64,000 bases of DNA from Clostridiales bacterium mt11 (GCA_001282665.1 LN874944.1:171243-235242); one strand, 5' to 3'. Shown: positions 17,714-27,819, counted from the first letter of the stretch. Made by a program: numbers and translations. The notes: generated by a model not told the origin, from the letters alone.

Positions 17714-18643
17714 CTATTTAACGGTTTCTGTTTTGGCAAATAGAAATTTTATATATCTAAATAGTACATAAAGTACCATTATAACCCCTATAAGCTCTTC
17801 GAATTTTACAACATATTTTAGTAAGGCTATTGGTTTTCCTGCATTTACTAGGAACCCATTAGTCAATTTAATTGAAATTGCACTGATGACTAATGGGAAA
17901 GTAAATGCTGAATAACTTGGGTAAAATGGTAGTTTTAAAAATTTAGGCAATTTAAATAATACACATAATAAGGTTAACTGAGATAAAGCTACTAATAACC
18001 AAATTATAAACATATTTTTATCTTGAAATGAATTCATATATCCTGCTAAGCAAAGGCTAGCAGGTGCAGAAAATATTACAATTGTAGGTAGTGCTGGTTC
18101 TGGTATCTCTTTGACTTTAAAAACTCTATTGAGAACTATTGGCAATAGTACTAAATAGGCTACGAATCCAAACCAAAATAGAAATTGTCCTATATTTGCT
18201 TTATCAAAAGCTGGAGCTGTTACGGATCCTACTACTATTCCTACATAAACGATAAACCAACTTGGAAATACACTTTTAATATTCAAGCTAAATACATATT
18301 TCTTTGTAAACCAGACAATCAATATAGCATGGAGAATAAGTCCTATAATCCATATGCCAAATGCCAAAGATGGAGCGAAGGACTTGATATAAGTAGCTAT
18401 TAGCATAATTCCCATAGAGAAAGCGGGAAAAACACTAGCAACTACAGGATTATCTAAGTTCTTGGCTACTTCTTTAGGATATTTAATAAATTTTATCAAT
18501 ACTAAAAATAAGATGATTGCTGATAATATACCAAAGATATTTCTATATATATTACCATAAGATAATACCAAGTTACCAGCAGCAGCCAAAGCCAACATTA
18601 AGGCTACAATGGGTATGGGTAGCTTTTTGATTATTTTATCCAT
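17714..18643 (-). CDS. TDT-family (SLAC1/TehA-like) membrane transporter
   Basis: A 309-residue protein made almost wholly of about ten membrane helices, with the opening IIKKLPIPIVALML and internal patterns typical of the tellurite-resistance/dicarboxylate transporter (TDT) family that includes TehA and plant SLAC1 anion channels. It probably moves small anions; the substrate is not predictable. ATG 18643 is preferred over an upstream in-frame start because AAAGGAGAG lies just before it. Single gene. Confidence 0.85.
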   Translation of the reverse strand: MDKIIKKLPIPIVALMLALAAAGNLVLSYGNIYRNIFGILSAIILFLVLIKFIKYPKEVAKNLDNPVVASVFPAFSMGIMLIATYIKSFAPSLAFGIWIIGLILHAILIVWFTKKYVFSLNIKSVFPSWFIVYVGIVVGSVTAPAFDKANIGQFLFWFGFVAYLVLLPIVLNRVFKVKEIPEPALPTIVIFSAPASLCLAGYMNSFQDKNMFIIWLLVALSQLTLLCVLFKLPKFLKLPFYPSYSAFTFPLVISAISIKLTNGFLVNAGKPIALLKYVVKFEELIGVIMVLYVLFRYIKFLFAKTETVK

Positions 18644-18791
18644 TAAAATCTCTCCTTTCTTCATTAAATTCAAATAAATGACATAGATAGAGTAACATAG
18701 AAATATGGATAAATCCAATAGAAATTATCTATAGTAAAAGTTGTATTATAGAAAATTGAATATACTTAGTTGTAGTCTATGGGAGTAAAAG

Positions 18792-18824
18792 AGGCTGTTT
18801 CAAAATTTTATTTTGAAACAGCCT
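18792..18824 (-). terminator. Terminator of the BlaR-like/BlaI operon
   Basis: 14-bp stem AGGCTGTTTCAAAA (18792-18805) with its complement at 18811-18824. On the minus strand it follows the BlaR-like stop codon and ends in TTTT. Confidence 0.75.
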
Positions 18825-18829
18825 TTAAC

Positions 18830-21019
18830 TTAAAACATAGGCTCATCTACAAGTGATTTAACTATTTTCTCCTTGTTTTCTATATTCCCAATAAATTCAG
18901 CAGTATATATAATATCCTCTTGTTTCCAAACATAACATTGCTTTTTGGTTGCCTCTTCTAATCCATCTTTAGATTCTTTTTCATATGTATAAAATTTAGT
19001 GCCATCTATTGTCTTCGAGATTACTGAAGGTTCTTGTTCTACTAAGTTATCATAATAAAATGTATTTTTTGTTTGAATAAATTCTATTTTAGGTATAGGG
19101 TTGTCACTATCCTTTAAATGAAAGGTAGTGGTAATTGAAGTACTAGAATCCTTTTCTCTCTCATATATGGAATGATATGTCCTAGAAGAAGTAGGAACAA
19201 AATTTTCAGGTAGATTTAATGGAAATTTAGGTATAAATCCAATAATCTTTTCAGCTTCTTTTAAGTCCCTTTCATCATATATGCACAGATGGTCTTGAAC
19301 AGATTTTCTAGCTATATAATTGTCATTCTGTATATCTTCCGTATGCTTTAAAGATGTTATAATTTTGATTACATCATCTTTTTTAGGAAGTTTATCGAGA
19401 TGGTATTCTTCTTCTAAAGTAGTAGTTCTAAAATAATAATGAAGAGCATACCATATACCTTCATCTTCCCATGCAAAGTATTTATTGACAGTTTCACTGA
19501 TGGGGACATTCTTAATGTCTTTTGTATTACTTTTTTCAAGTTCTTTAAGATCATCTTCTGTCCACTCAAAAGTCTGTTCAATTACCACATTAGTACCCTC
19601 TATGTTGGATAAACTCATTGGTTTTGTATTAAACTTTACAGAGGATTCTATATCCTCATAAGCTACATTGCTCTGCTCTTTTAAATATTTTATAATATCA
19701 TCTTGAGAAACTAGGAAAGAAAAGTTAGAGGTATGATTATTTTCATATTTTTCAAAGTCTATATATATTACATTGTTCTCATCAAGATTTATATGAAAAA
19801 AATTATAGCCTGTAGGGATATAGTCGGGTACCTTAAATTCAAAATCTACAAAATCTATAGCCCTATCTAAACTATTAAATCGCTTAGTAGGAGCATCTAA
19901 TTCAAATTTTTTGTTTTTATCTTTAAAGCTTGTTGCATTTGTTAAGGTAGTAGCTCCAAGCACTATAAAGAGTACCACCGATATGATGGATATTTTATAT
20001 GAGCCTTTTTTAAACATCTTTATCATTGAAATTCTCCTTTCAATTTGATTTTTGTTTTCGTAGAAGCTTGTAGAAAGTATTTTTTTATGATTATGATTTG
20101 AAATGATTTGAGAAAGCTTTATAATGGTCATCCCATATGGGATAGATTCATTTTCTCCAAGAATTTCAAGTACATGATTATCACATGCTGCTTCTCTATC
20201 GGCTTTCATCTCCTTCATTATGAGCCATACTATGGGATTAAACCAATGAATAATGGTAGCTATGATTCCCAGTAAGTTGTAAAATAAGTCCTTCCTCTTA
20301 TAATGAGCCATTTCATGTAAGGATATATGTAGTAGTTGCTGGTCATTTACTGTGTTTAAAATGTTCTTAGGAATATAAATTTTAGGATTTAAAAATCCAT
20401 ATATAAAGGGGGCTTCAAAGGTACTGTCAGAGTAAACTAAAATCTTTTTATTTAAACTTAGCTTTTCTTTACATACATTCAAAATCCTAATAATATTTGA
20501 ATTGCTGATTTCAACAAAAGAATTGCTTTCCTTGTTGAATCTCAAAGCAGCAATGCAAATAAATATGCACATAGATAAAATACCTATTAGCCATATATAT
20601 GAGCATATACCAATTAGATAGCCTTCTTCTTTCAGAAATAATCTTTGCTTATTAGGTCGTGAAGGATTTTCTTCTGAAAGTTTACTTGTATTTATATCAT
20701 TTTCTTCTTTATACTTTAATCGTAAGTTAAGCTCATCTTTACCTTCATCTATCTCACAAGTTGGATATTTAGAGTTGAAGGAAATATATGATGCTGGATT
20801 TATAGTTTTTTGAGGGAAGAGATTGAATAAGCTTAAATTACTTTCTGGCACAAAGGGCATTAAAAGTCTAATCAATACTAGAAACCATAGGGCATGAATA
20901 AATCTAGGACTAAGTTTATTTTTAAAAATGTTTTTAATCAAAAGAACGATCAGTACAATAATTATAGACGTCAATGAAGAATATAAAATCCGTAGAAAAG
21001 CTTTCTCCAATATATTCAT
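18830..21019 (-). CDS. BlaR1/MecR1-type M56 membrane metalloprotease with atypical sensor
   Basis: A 729-residue protein. Helices near 10-30, 38-56 and 138-160 surround a cytoplasmic zinc protease with HEMAH (235-239) and a likely third ligand Glu 276 in ADREAACD. A helix near 342-360 leads to about 370 external residues. In BlaR1 this outer part is a penicillin-binding sensor with SxxK; I see none. Instead there are two units, the second resembling DUF4367-type domains seen in anti-sigma-like proteins. Expected role: sense an envelope signal, then trigger loss of the BlaI-type repressor encoded just upstream. The ligand is probably not a beta-lactam. Confidence 0.88.
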   Translation of the reverse strand: MNILEKAFLRILYSSLTSIIIVLIVLLIKNIFKNKLSPRFIHALWFLVLIRLLMPFVPESNLSLFNLFPQKTINPASYISFNSKYPTCEIDEGKDELNLRLKYKEENDINTSKLSEENPSRPNKQRLFLKEEGYLIGICSYIWLIGILSMCIFICIAALRFNKESNSFVEISNSNIIRILNVCKEKLSLNKKILVYSDSTFEAPFIYGFLNPKIYIPKNILNTVNDQQLLHISLHEMAHYKRKDLFYNLLGIIATIIHWFNPIVWLIMKEMKADREAACDNHVLEILGENESIPYGMTIIKLSQIISNHNHKKILSTSFYENKNQIERRISMIKMFKKGSYKISIISVVLFIVLGATTLTNATSFKDKNKKFELDAPTKRFNSLDRAIDFVDFEFKVPDYIPTGYNFFHINLDENNVIYIDFEKYENNHTSNFSFLVSQDDIIKYLKEQSNVAYEDIESSVKFNTKPMSLSNIEGTNVVIEQTFEWTEDDLKELEKSNTKDIKNVPISETVNKYFAWEDEGIWYALHYYFRTTTLEEEYHLDKLPKKDDVIKIITSLKHTEDIQNDNYIARKSVQDHLCIYDERDLKEAEKIIGFIPKFPLNLPENFVPTSSRTYHSIYEREKDSSTSITTTFHLKDSDNPIPKIEFIQTKNTFYYDNLVEQEPSVISKTIDGTKFYTYEKESKDGLEEATKKQCYVWKQEDIIYTAEFIGNIENKEKIVKSLVDEPMF

Positions 21020-21024
21020 ATTGA

Positions 21025-21402
21025 TTACTCCTTTTTCTTCTGTTCTAAAATCTTTTGCAGATTTTGAATCTCTTTATCTGATAGCTTTTCTTCCTCTAGA
21101 AATTTTGAAAAAAGCATACCCAAAGCTCCATCGTAGACTTTTTCAAGAAAAAATTTGTTTTCTTTCTTTACATATTCATTATAAGAAATCAAAGGATAGT
21201 AAAGATAACTTCTTCCTGACTTTTCAAACCTTATGGCTTGTTTGTTAAGAAGCCTATTGATAAAGGTTTTAATGGTTTGGTTAGACCAGCTTACCTTATC
21301 CCCTAGTAGGGATGTGATTTCATTAGCAGATAGGGGGCTGGTTTTCCATAGGAGTTTCATGATTTCTAATTCGGATTCAGATATACTTGGAATATTTTTC
21401 AC
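21025..21402 (-). CDS. BlaI/MecI-family transcriptional repressor
   Basis: A 125-residue winged-helix protein of usual family length, with ISESELEIMKLLW at the start and recognition helix region SWSNQTIKTFINRLLNK. It starts at a GTG six bases after GGAGGTG and ends five bases before the BlaR-like gene. BlaI proteins bind dyads with core TACA-N2-TGTA; two such dyads (21429-21470) lie directly upstream, so it should repress its own operon until the protease partner is activated. Confidence 0.93.
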   Translation of the reverse strand: MKNIPSISESELEIMKLLWKTSPLSANEITSLLGDKVSWSNQTIKTFINRLLNKQAIRFEKSGRSYLYYPLISYNEYVKKENKFFLEKVYDGALGMLFSKFLEEEKLSDKEIQNLQKILEQKKKE

Positions 21403-21428
21403 TTAATACACCTCCATACAAATTATTG

Positions 21429-21470
21429 TTTACAAGTGTAAATCTTATTATATAGTTTACATATGTAAAC
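21429..21470. promoter_or_regulatory. Two BlaI-type operators
   Basis: TTTACAAGTGTAAA (21429-21442) and GTTTACATATGTAAAC (21455-21470) both contain TACA-N2-TGTA. The second lies between a minus-strand TTGACA (21482-21477) and a weak -10 17 bases on; the first falls near the transcription start, a classic repressor arrangement. Confidence 0.75.
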
Positions 21471-21612
21471 AGTATTTGTCAATAACTATTGATAAAATGT
21501 ATTATATTTACGACCTTTGTTAAGCTATTATAAAATGGATATTTTTTAATCTATTTAATCTGTTTAAAACCTGCTATAATGATTTTATATATCAGTTGAT
21601 TAGGAGTGAGTA

Positions 21613-22995
21613 ATGATGAAAGTAATGATTGTTGGCGCTGGTAAACTAGGATACAAGCTAGCAGAATTAATGGACAACGAGGATATCGAGGTGACACTGA
21701 TAGATACTAACCTTAAGACTTTAGAGAGGATAAACGATCACTTAGATGTACTAACTGTAGCCGCTAATGGTATACAGATTGGAACTTTAAAAGAGCTGGA
21801 TATTCAGACCTATGATTTACTTGTAGCAGCAACAAATAGTGATGAGACCAATACTTTAATATGCTCTTTAGCAAAGAAATTAAAGTGCAAAAGAACCATA
21901 GCAAGGATTAGAAATCCAGAGTTTACGGAACAATTGGATTTTGTGAAAAATGAAATGGGAATTGATCATATTATAAATCCTGATTTAACGACTGCAATTG
22001 AAATAGAAAGATATCTATTAAAGAGCTATAACTTTTATTCAGATGATTTTGCAAAGGGAAAGGTTTCAATGGTGGATTTTCATATAGGGGATATAGACGG
22101 TTTTGTAGGAAAGAGGATTATGGATTTAGAATGCTTAGAAGGATTACTTATTACAGCTATATCTAGAGAAGGAGATTTAATAATTCCTAATGGTTCTACA
22201 AGTTTAATGAGGGATGATGTAATCCATGTTATAGGTAAGGGTAGAAATATAAACCGATTAGGTGAAAGGCTTAAAGTCAATATGGATAAGAAGCGTACTA
22301 AAAAAGCCATGATTTTAGGTGGAGGTAAAATTGGATATTATCTTGCTCAGAGACTAGAATCATCAAATGTAAGCGTAACCATAGTAGAAAAGGATAAAAG
22401 TAGATGTGAATATCTATCAGAAAGGCTTAAACATACTTTAATTATCCACGGTGATGGAACGGATATAAATCTTTTAGAGGAGGAAGATTTAGCACTTCAA
22501 GATGCTTTTATAGGGGCGACTGGTTATGATGAACAAAATCTTTTAATGGCTTTAGTAGCTAAACAACTAGGAGTAAATAAGACTATTGCTAAGATAAGTA
22601 GACCAAACTATATCAATATAATAGATAAATTAGACATAGATATAGCTTTAAATCCTATCAACATTACCGCTAGCGATATTTTAAGGTTTATAAGAGGGGG
22701 AAAAGTTGTATCCGTTTCCTTGCTTTTAGGAGGTCAAGGAGAGGTAACAGAGATAATTGCAACTGAGGATTTGCCCATAGTTGGTAAGCCAATATCTAAA
22801 TTAGGACTGCCAAAAGGTATTATAATTGGAGCAATTGTTCATAAACAAGAAGTGATTATTCCAAATGGAGACACTATTATCCATCCTAGGGATAGAATTG
22901 TAGTATTTTCTTTAACATCGGATACTTCATCTTTCAAGAAGATTATTAGACCAGCTAGGGGAGGGATATTTAATGAATTATGGGGCAGTCATTAA
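21613..22995 (+). CDS. trkA: Trk potassium uptake regulatory subunit TrkA
   Basis: A 460-residue soluble protein with two RCK units, each a NAD-binding Rossmann fold (VGAGKLGYKLAEL near residue 7; ILGGGKIGYYLAQ near residue 236) followed by a TrkA-C ligand domain. It forms the cytoplasmic ring that gates TrkH in response to nucleotides. The following trkH start overlaps its end by 23 bases, showing tight coupling. Confidence 0.95.
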   Translation: MMKVMIVGAGKLGYKLAELMDNEDIEVTLIDTNLKTLERINDHLDVLTVAANGIQIGTLKELDIQTYDLLVAATNSDETNTLICSLAKKLKCKRTIARIRNPEFTEQLDFVKNEMGIDHIINPDLTTAIEIERYLLKSYNFYSDDFAKGKVSMVDFHIGDIDGFVGKRIMDLECLEGLLITAISREGDLIIPNGSTSLMRDDVIHVIGKGRNINRLGERLKVNMDKKRTKKAMILGGGKIGYYLAQRLESSNVSVTIVEKDKSRCEYLSERLKHTLIIHGDGTDINLLEEEDLALQDAFIGATGYDEQNLLMALVAKQLGVNKTIAKISRPNYINIIDKLDIDIALNPINITASDILRFIRGGKVVSVSLLLGGQGEVTEIIATEDLPIVGKPISKLGLPKGIIIGAIVHKQEVIIPNGDTIIHPRDRIVVFSLTSDTSSFKKIIRPARGGIFNELWGSH

Positions 22996-24436
22996 AGTAC
23001 TAGGGAATTTGCTTATAGTAGAAGCAGGACTTATGATTCCTTCCTTCTTAGTAGCATTGAATTATAATCAGCCCGATAAAAGGGATTTTTTAATCAGTAT
23101 TTTGATAACGGGTATTGTAGGGTTTGTCATGAGTAAAGGCTTTAAATACAAAAAAGGAATAAAGGCAAAGGAAGGATTATCTATAGTTGCATTTGGATGG
23201 ATTTTGGCATCCTTTTTTGGCTCTTTGCCTTTTGTTTTATCGGGAAGCATCCCCTCTTGGGTAGATGCGTTTTTTGAAACCGTATCTGGGTTTACCACTA
23301 CGGGAGCTACGGTAGTTGACAATGTGGAAGCTCTTCCTATGGGAATACTATTTTGGAGATCTTTTACCCATTGGATTGGAGGTATGGGTATATTGGTGTT
23401 TACTATTGCCATTTTACCTACTTTAGGGGTAGGAGGGTTTCAAATATTTAAAGTTGAAAGCCCTGGACCTAAACCAGATAGGATTGTGCCAAGGGTTAGA
23501 GATACAGCCAAGATTTTATATACAACGTATGTAATAATGACCATTCTTGAAATAGCTTTATTGTTATTTGGAGGTATGCCATTATTTGATTCAGCGGTTA
23601 ATACCTTTGGTACAGTAGGTACTGGTGGTTTCGCCATCAAAAATGCAAGCATAGGGGCTTATGATAGTACCTATATACATTTGATAATAGCTACATTTAT
23701 GATGTTATCGGGAATAAACTTTTCCCTATATTATCTGTTGTTTAAGGGGAAATGGAATGAAGTCATAAAAGATGGGGAATTGAGGTTATATTTGGGTATA
23801 ATATTAACGGCTGTTATTTTAATAGCATTGAATATAAACAAAAGTATATATCACAATATAGGATTATCCTTAAGGGATTCCTTTTTTCAAGTAAGCTCAA
23901 TTATAACCACCACAGGATATGCTACAACAGATTTTGATAAATGGCCTACTTTTAGTAAAATAATATTATTTATACTTATGTTTGTTGGTGGTTGTGCTGG
24001 CTCAACAGGAGGAGGAATTACCAGCATAAGGATATTGGTACTTTTAAAGTTGATTAAAAGAGAGATATCTAAGATATTCCATCCAAGAGCAGTTATTCCT
24101 GTAAAGGTAGGAGGCAAAATAGTTCCCGATGATACGGTTAGAAGCATAGCTAGTTTTTTTGTTTTATATATTATTATATTTACTATAGGAACTATGATTA
24201 TTTCCTTAGAAGGAATTGATTTTGAATCCTCTGCAGGAGCAGTAGCTGCAACTCTTGGAAACATTGGACCAGGACTTGGACTTGTAGGACCAGCTAGGAC
24301 TTATAGTCAATTTAGTCATTGGGGAAAACTATTGTTATCCCTACTTATGCTATTAGGTAGACTTGAATTATTTACTATAATTGCATTATTAGCACCTAGT
24401 ACATGGAATAAGGAAATACTATCAAAAAATATATAG
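22973..24436 (+). CDS. trkH: Trk potassium transporter membrane subunit TrkH
   Basis: A 487-residue polytopic protein of the TrkH/KtrB superfamily with repeated selectivity-loop regions such as SGFTTTGATV, GTVGTGGFA, TTTGYATTDF and LGNIGPGLG, and motif FWRSFTHWIGGMGI. It carries potassium across the membrane with the TrkA subunit encoded just upstream. GGAGGG ribosome site inside trkA. Confidence 0.95.
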   Translation: MNYGAVIKVLGNLLIVEAGLMIPSFLVALNYNQPDKRDFLISILITGIVGFVMSKGFKYKKGIKAKEGLSIVAFGWILASFFGSLPFVLSGSIPSWVDAFFETVSGFTTTGATVVDNVEALPMGILFWRSFTHWIGGMGILVFTIAILPTLGVGGFQIFKVESPGPKPDRIVPRVRDTAKILYTTYVIMTILEIALLLFGGMPLFDSAVNTFGTVGTGGFAIKNASIGAYDSTYIHLIIATFMMLSGINFSLYYLLFKGKWNEVIKDGELRLYLGIILTAVILIALNINKSIYHNIGLSLRDSFFQVSSIITTTGYATTDFDKWPTFSKIILFILMFVGGCAGSTGGGITSIRILVLLKLIKREISKIFHPRAVIPVKVGGKIVPDDTVRSIASFFVLYIIIFTIGTMIISLEGIDFESSAGAVAATLGNIGPGLGLVGPARTYSQFSHWGKLLLSLLMLLGRLELFTIIALLAPSTWNKEILSKNI

Positions 24437-24453
24437 AGATTTGGGGGGATTAG

Positions 24454-25206
24454 ATGAAGCTAATTTCTTGGAATGTTAATGGACTTAGAGCTTGTGTCAA
24501 AAAGGGCTTTTTAGAATATTTCAAAGAAGTCGATGCAGATATATTCTGTATTCAAGAGACTAAACTACAAGAGGGACAAATAGATTTAAGTTTAAAGGAT
24601 TATCATGATTATTGGAATTATGCAGAGAAGAAAGGATATTCGGGAACTGCTGTATTTACTAAGGACAAGCCCTTATCTGTAAGATATGGGTTGGGAATCC
24701 ATGAACACGACAATGAAGGAAGGGTTATAACATTAGAATATGAAAACTTCTATCTAGTAAATGTGTATACACCAAACTCTCAAAGAGAGCTTACTAGACT
24801 TGATTATAGAATGACTTGGGAAGACGATTTTAGAAATTATTTAAAGGAGTTAGACTCCATTAAACCTATTATTTTATGCGGAGATTTGAATGTGGCACAT
24901 AAGGAGATAGATTTAAAGAATCCATCAACCAATAGAAAGAGTGCGGGATTTACCGATGAAGAACGGGATAAGATGACGGAATTGTTGGAATCAGGCTTTA
25001 TAGATAGCTTTAGATATTTTTATCCAGATAAAGAAGAGGCGTACACTTGGTGGTCATATATTACAAAAGCTCGAGAAAGAAACGCTGGCTGGAGGATTGA
25101 CTATTTTATAGTATCGGAAAGATTTAAAGATGAATTAAAAGATGTCCAAATCCATTCAGAGATAATGGGAAGCGACCATTGTCCAGTGGTATTAGAAATT
25201 AAATAG
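24454..25206 (+). CDS. xth: Exodeoxyribonuclease III (AP endonuclease)
   Basis: A 250-residue ExoA/Xth-family enzyme, full length. Motifs are SWNVNGLRA, DIFCIQETKLQ, GDLNVAHKEIDL, RIDYFIVSE and the catalytic end GSDHCPVVL. It cuts DNA at abasic sites in base excision repair. Strong GGGGGG ribosome site 17 bases after trkH; possibly read with it, closed by a terminator. Confidence 0.96.
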   Translation: MKLISWNVNGLRACVKKGFLEYFKEVDADIFCIQETKLQEGQIDLSLKDYHDYWNYAEKKGYSGTAVFTKDKPLSVRYGLGIHEHDNEGRVITLEYENFYLVNVYTPNSQRELTRLDYRMTWEDDFRNYLKELDSIKPIILCGDLNVAHKEIDLKNPSTNRKSAGFTDEERDKMTELLESGFIDSFRYFYPDKEEAYTWWSYITKARERNAGWRIDYFIVSERFKDELKDVQIHSEIMGSDHCPVVLEIK

Positions 25207-25245
25207 TAGAAAAATTTTTTATAAAATATTAGGTTTTAAAAGAAG

Positions 25246-25274
25246 CAGTAGATTTTTGTAGAAAAAATCTACTG
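25246..25274 (+). terminator. Terminator after exonuclease III
   Basis: CAGTAGATTTTT (25246-25257) pairs with AAAAATCTACTG (25263-25274), followed by a T-rich tail. Confidence 0.8.
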
Positions 25275-25351
25275 ATTTTAATATTTTAAAAAAGTTAATT
25301 ATATTGGGATTTTTACTAAGGCTAAATCGTGTTATATATAGGAGGTGAACC

Positions 25352-25876
25352 ATGGAGATTTCGTATCAAGTGTCAGAAGAAAAATTTAAAGAAATTTATC
25401 AAAGAAATGTAGATAGAGTTTATCGGATATCCCTACTATATCTAAAAAACTCATCAGAAGCAGAAGATGCAACACAAGATATTTTTATAAAATTCTTAGA
25501 GAAACCAATAGGTTTCAATGATTATGACCATGAAAAAGCTTGGTTTATAGTTGTTTCAAAAAATTATTGTAAGGATGCTCTAAAGTGTTGGTGGAAATCA
25601 CGGAGAATAGATATTGAATCTCTACCTGAAATTTCTTATAAGGAAGAAGAATCTAATGTAATGGATATGTTTGAAGTGCTTTTATCTCTACCTAAAAAGT
25701 ATAAGATTGTTATGTATCTTTATTACTATGAAGAATATTCTATAAGGCAAATTTCAGATATATTAAATCGTAAAGAAAGTACAATTCAAACTCAACTTTC
25801 AAGGGGAAGAGATATATTGAAACAAAAATTAGGAGGGATAAATAATGGATCAGAAAAACCTAAAGAAGGCTTTTGA
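25352..25876 (+). CDS. ECF-type RNA polymerase sigma factor
   Basis: A 174-residue sigma factor with only regions 2 and 4. Region 2 is visible as YRISLLYLKNSSEAEDATQD, region 4 as LPKKYKIVMYLYYYEEYSIRQISDIL with a helix-turn-helix and STIQTQLSRGRD. Start has an AGGAGGTG site. Its end overlaps the downstream DUF4179 gene by 32 bases, the usual arrangement for a sigma factor and its membrane anti-sigma partner. The regulon is not visible. Confidence 0.93.
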   Translation: MEISYQVSEEKFKEIYQRNVDRVYRISLLYLKNSSEAEDATQDIFIKFLEKPIGFNDYDHEKAWFIVVSKNYCKDALKCWWKSRRIDIESLPEISYKEEESNVMDMFEVLLSLPKKYKIVMYLYYYEEYSIRQISDILNRKESTIQTQLSRGRDILKQKLGGINNGSEKPKEGF

Positions 25877-26867
25877 GATTTTGAACCCAACGAAGGAGCA
25901 AGAAGAAAGAATCTTCAACTATATTGTTAATCAAGGGAAAAGTAAACGTAAACCCTTTAAACCTTTTGTTCCAGTTATTATAGGTTTAATAATAGTCATC
26001 AGTATTACTGCTTATGGAATTAATTATTCTTATGAAGAATTTTCAAATAAAGTTTATCAGTGGGCTATGTCAGAAGAAGCTAATGATATCAATATATCTA
26101 CCTATAGCGAAGGGTATGTAATTACGGCAAATTCTATATACGGAGATAGTTACAATGTTTATATTGTTTATACCCTTGCAAGGGCTGATGGTAAGAAGCT
26201 AAGAATACGAGGAGAGGAAGGAAGGACAAGTTTTGGGTTTGGTGAAATTGAACAATACATAGTGGAAGACATAGCAAATCCGTCTGAAAGTATGTTAACC
26301 AGAAGTAGCTTTTATGCCCTAAATGATGATAATTCTGATGATAATAAGGTTCAATTTTTAATGAAATATGAAAACATACATTGGCCTATTGATAATAAAG
26401 ATAAATATGGGAGTTTACAAGGAAAGAATCTACATGTTAAATTTGAGAAGATGGGTATAGGATTTATGGATTTATTTAATAAAGGAAGTTGGGAAATGAC
26501 AATACCATTAGATTACAAAAATATGGGAAGGGAATATAAGATTAATCAAGAGTTTTCCTATAATGGAGGGACTGCACGTCTAGATGCTATTAGCTATTCA
26601 CCTTTAGATATTATACTTTATTTTAGTAGTGATGATGGCTGTTTGGAGAATTTTACATTACAATCCTTTGAAGGAGATGAATATTTAAAGATAAAGTTAT
26701 CAGATGGCAGTTATATAATAGAAGGAGAAGCCAGTGCTGGAGTAGATGGCGAAGGTAGAAGTGCGTACAAACACATATCCCTATTAGAAAATGGACCTAT
26801 TAAATCAGGGGATATTTCATCTATTATTTTAGGAGATGTGGAAGTTCCAATATTATTTGAAGATTAA
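25845..26867 (+). CDS. DUF4179-type membrane anti-sigma protein
   Basis: A 340-residue protein with a short cytoplasmic part (1-40, likely sigma-binding), one membrane helix (about 41-63, FVPVIIGLIIVISITAYGI) and a 270-residue external domain of beta-rich character, as in DUF4179 proteins. It should hold the ECF sigma factor from the overlapping gene until an outside signal arrives. The GGAGGG site lies inside the sigma gene. Confidence 0.8.
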   Translation: MDQKNLKKAFEILNPTKEQEERIFNYIVNQGKSKRKPFKPFVPVIIGLIIVISITAYGINYSYEEFSNKVYQWAMSEEANDINISTYSEGYVITANSIYGDSYNVYIVYTLARADGKKLRIRGEEGRTSFGFGEIEQYIVEDIANPSESMLTRSSFYALNDDNSDDNKVQFLMKYENIHWPIDNKDKYGSLQGKNLHVKFEKMGIGFMDLFNKGSWEMTIPLDYKNMGREYKINQEFSYNGGTARLDAISYSPLDIILYFSSDDGCLENFTLQSFEGDEYLKIKLSDGSYIIEGEASAGVDGEGRSAYKHISLLENGPIKSGDISSIILGDVEVPILFED

Positions 26868-26880
26868 TATGGTATGATAG

Positions 26881-26916
26881 AATCACTAGAGATGGAAAGT
26901 CTTTTCCCTAGTGATT
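26881..26916 (+). terminator. Hairpin between DUF4179 gene and next ORF
   Basis: AATCACTAG (26881-26889) pairs with CTAGTGATT (26908-26916); an inner GGAAA/TTTCC can extend it; then TTTTAT. It lies where a longer reading of the next ORF would begin, which argues for the TTG start at 26943. Confidence 0.6.
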
Positions 26917-26942
26917 TTATATTGTATCAGGTGGTGAGTATA

Positions 26943-27818
26943 TTGGAGTTAAATAGGAAAATATTAAAAATTGGCTTGAGTTTGATTGGATTATCGTTAA
27001 TTTTCACTATAGGGTTTTCCTTAAATTATAGATTAAAGAATCCTGTATTTTTAAAGATGTATGTTGAAGAAAGTTTTCCTACTAAAGACTTAGATATAAT
27101 AGATGATTTTCAACTTAAATATATAACCAATGTATATGACGATAGAAGAGTTGTAAGTATTCAATTTGAAGAAGAGCCAAATATTAAAGCTGCGGTTTCT
27201 CATTCGGGTGATAGTGGATTTTCATTTTTCAATGAAGATCAAAGAGGAGATAGATATGGAAGATATATCATTCATACTATATATCTTAATTTAGATTTGA
27301 ATAGTATGGACAGAGAGTTTTATGAAATTGAACTTAACAATGCTAAAGTAAAATTCGATGATGGAAGTATATTGGATACAGAATTAGGACGAATAATAAT
27401 CTATAAGGATAAAGATAAAAGGAATAGTATAATAGAGAATATCAGTTCTAGCAGTTCCTCTGATGGTACATCATCGTCTAAGCAAGAGCTTAAAGGAAAT
27501 ATAAGATTATTGAAGATAGACTCTCCTTTAATAGAGGATTTAAAGAAAGGCTTTGATATCTCTATAGGAGATACTGATTATAGAAATATTTCAGGAATTG
27601 AATATGAGAAGGGACAACCATTAAATATACATACTAAATTTAAACCTCAAAAAGATATAGTGGAAGAATATACAGCCTATAACATAAGACCTAAGCTGTA
27701 TTATGAAGATGAAAAAGGAAATACATCCTATATTCGTATATACAATATAAACCATATTCCCTATAGTTTTGATTCAAAAGGGATATTTAATTATTTAAAG
27801 GCAAGGGGTGTGTTTTAA
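26943..27818 (+). CDS. Membrane-anchored protein of unknown function (sigma-linked)
   Basis: About 291 residues: a short N-terminus, one membrane helix (about 8-30) and an external, charged, beta-rich domain with a Ser-rich stretch (SSSSSSDGTSSS). No known domain is recognised, though layout and length echo the DUF4179 proteins beside it. TTG 26943 is chosen because AGGTGGTGA lies six to eight bases before it and the upstream part of the open frame is a hairpin. It may be a second sensor or a target of the sigma module. Confidence 0.6.
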   Translation: MELNRKILKIGLSLIGLSLIFTIGFSLNYRLKNPVFLKMYVEESFPTKDLDIIDDFQLKYITNVYDDRRVVSIQFEEEPNIKAAVSHSGDSGFSFFNEDQRGDRYGRYIIHTIYLNLDLNSMDREFYEIELNNAKVKFDDGSILDTELGRIIIYKDKDKRNSIIENISSSSSSDGTSSSKQELKGNIRLLKIDSPLIEDLKKGFDISIGDTDYRNISGIEYEKGQPLNIHTKFKPQKDIVEEYTAYNIRPKLYYEDEKGNTSYIRIYNINHIPYSFDSKGIFNYLKARGVF

Positions 27819-27819
27819 T

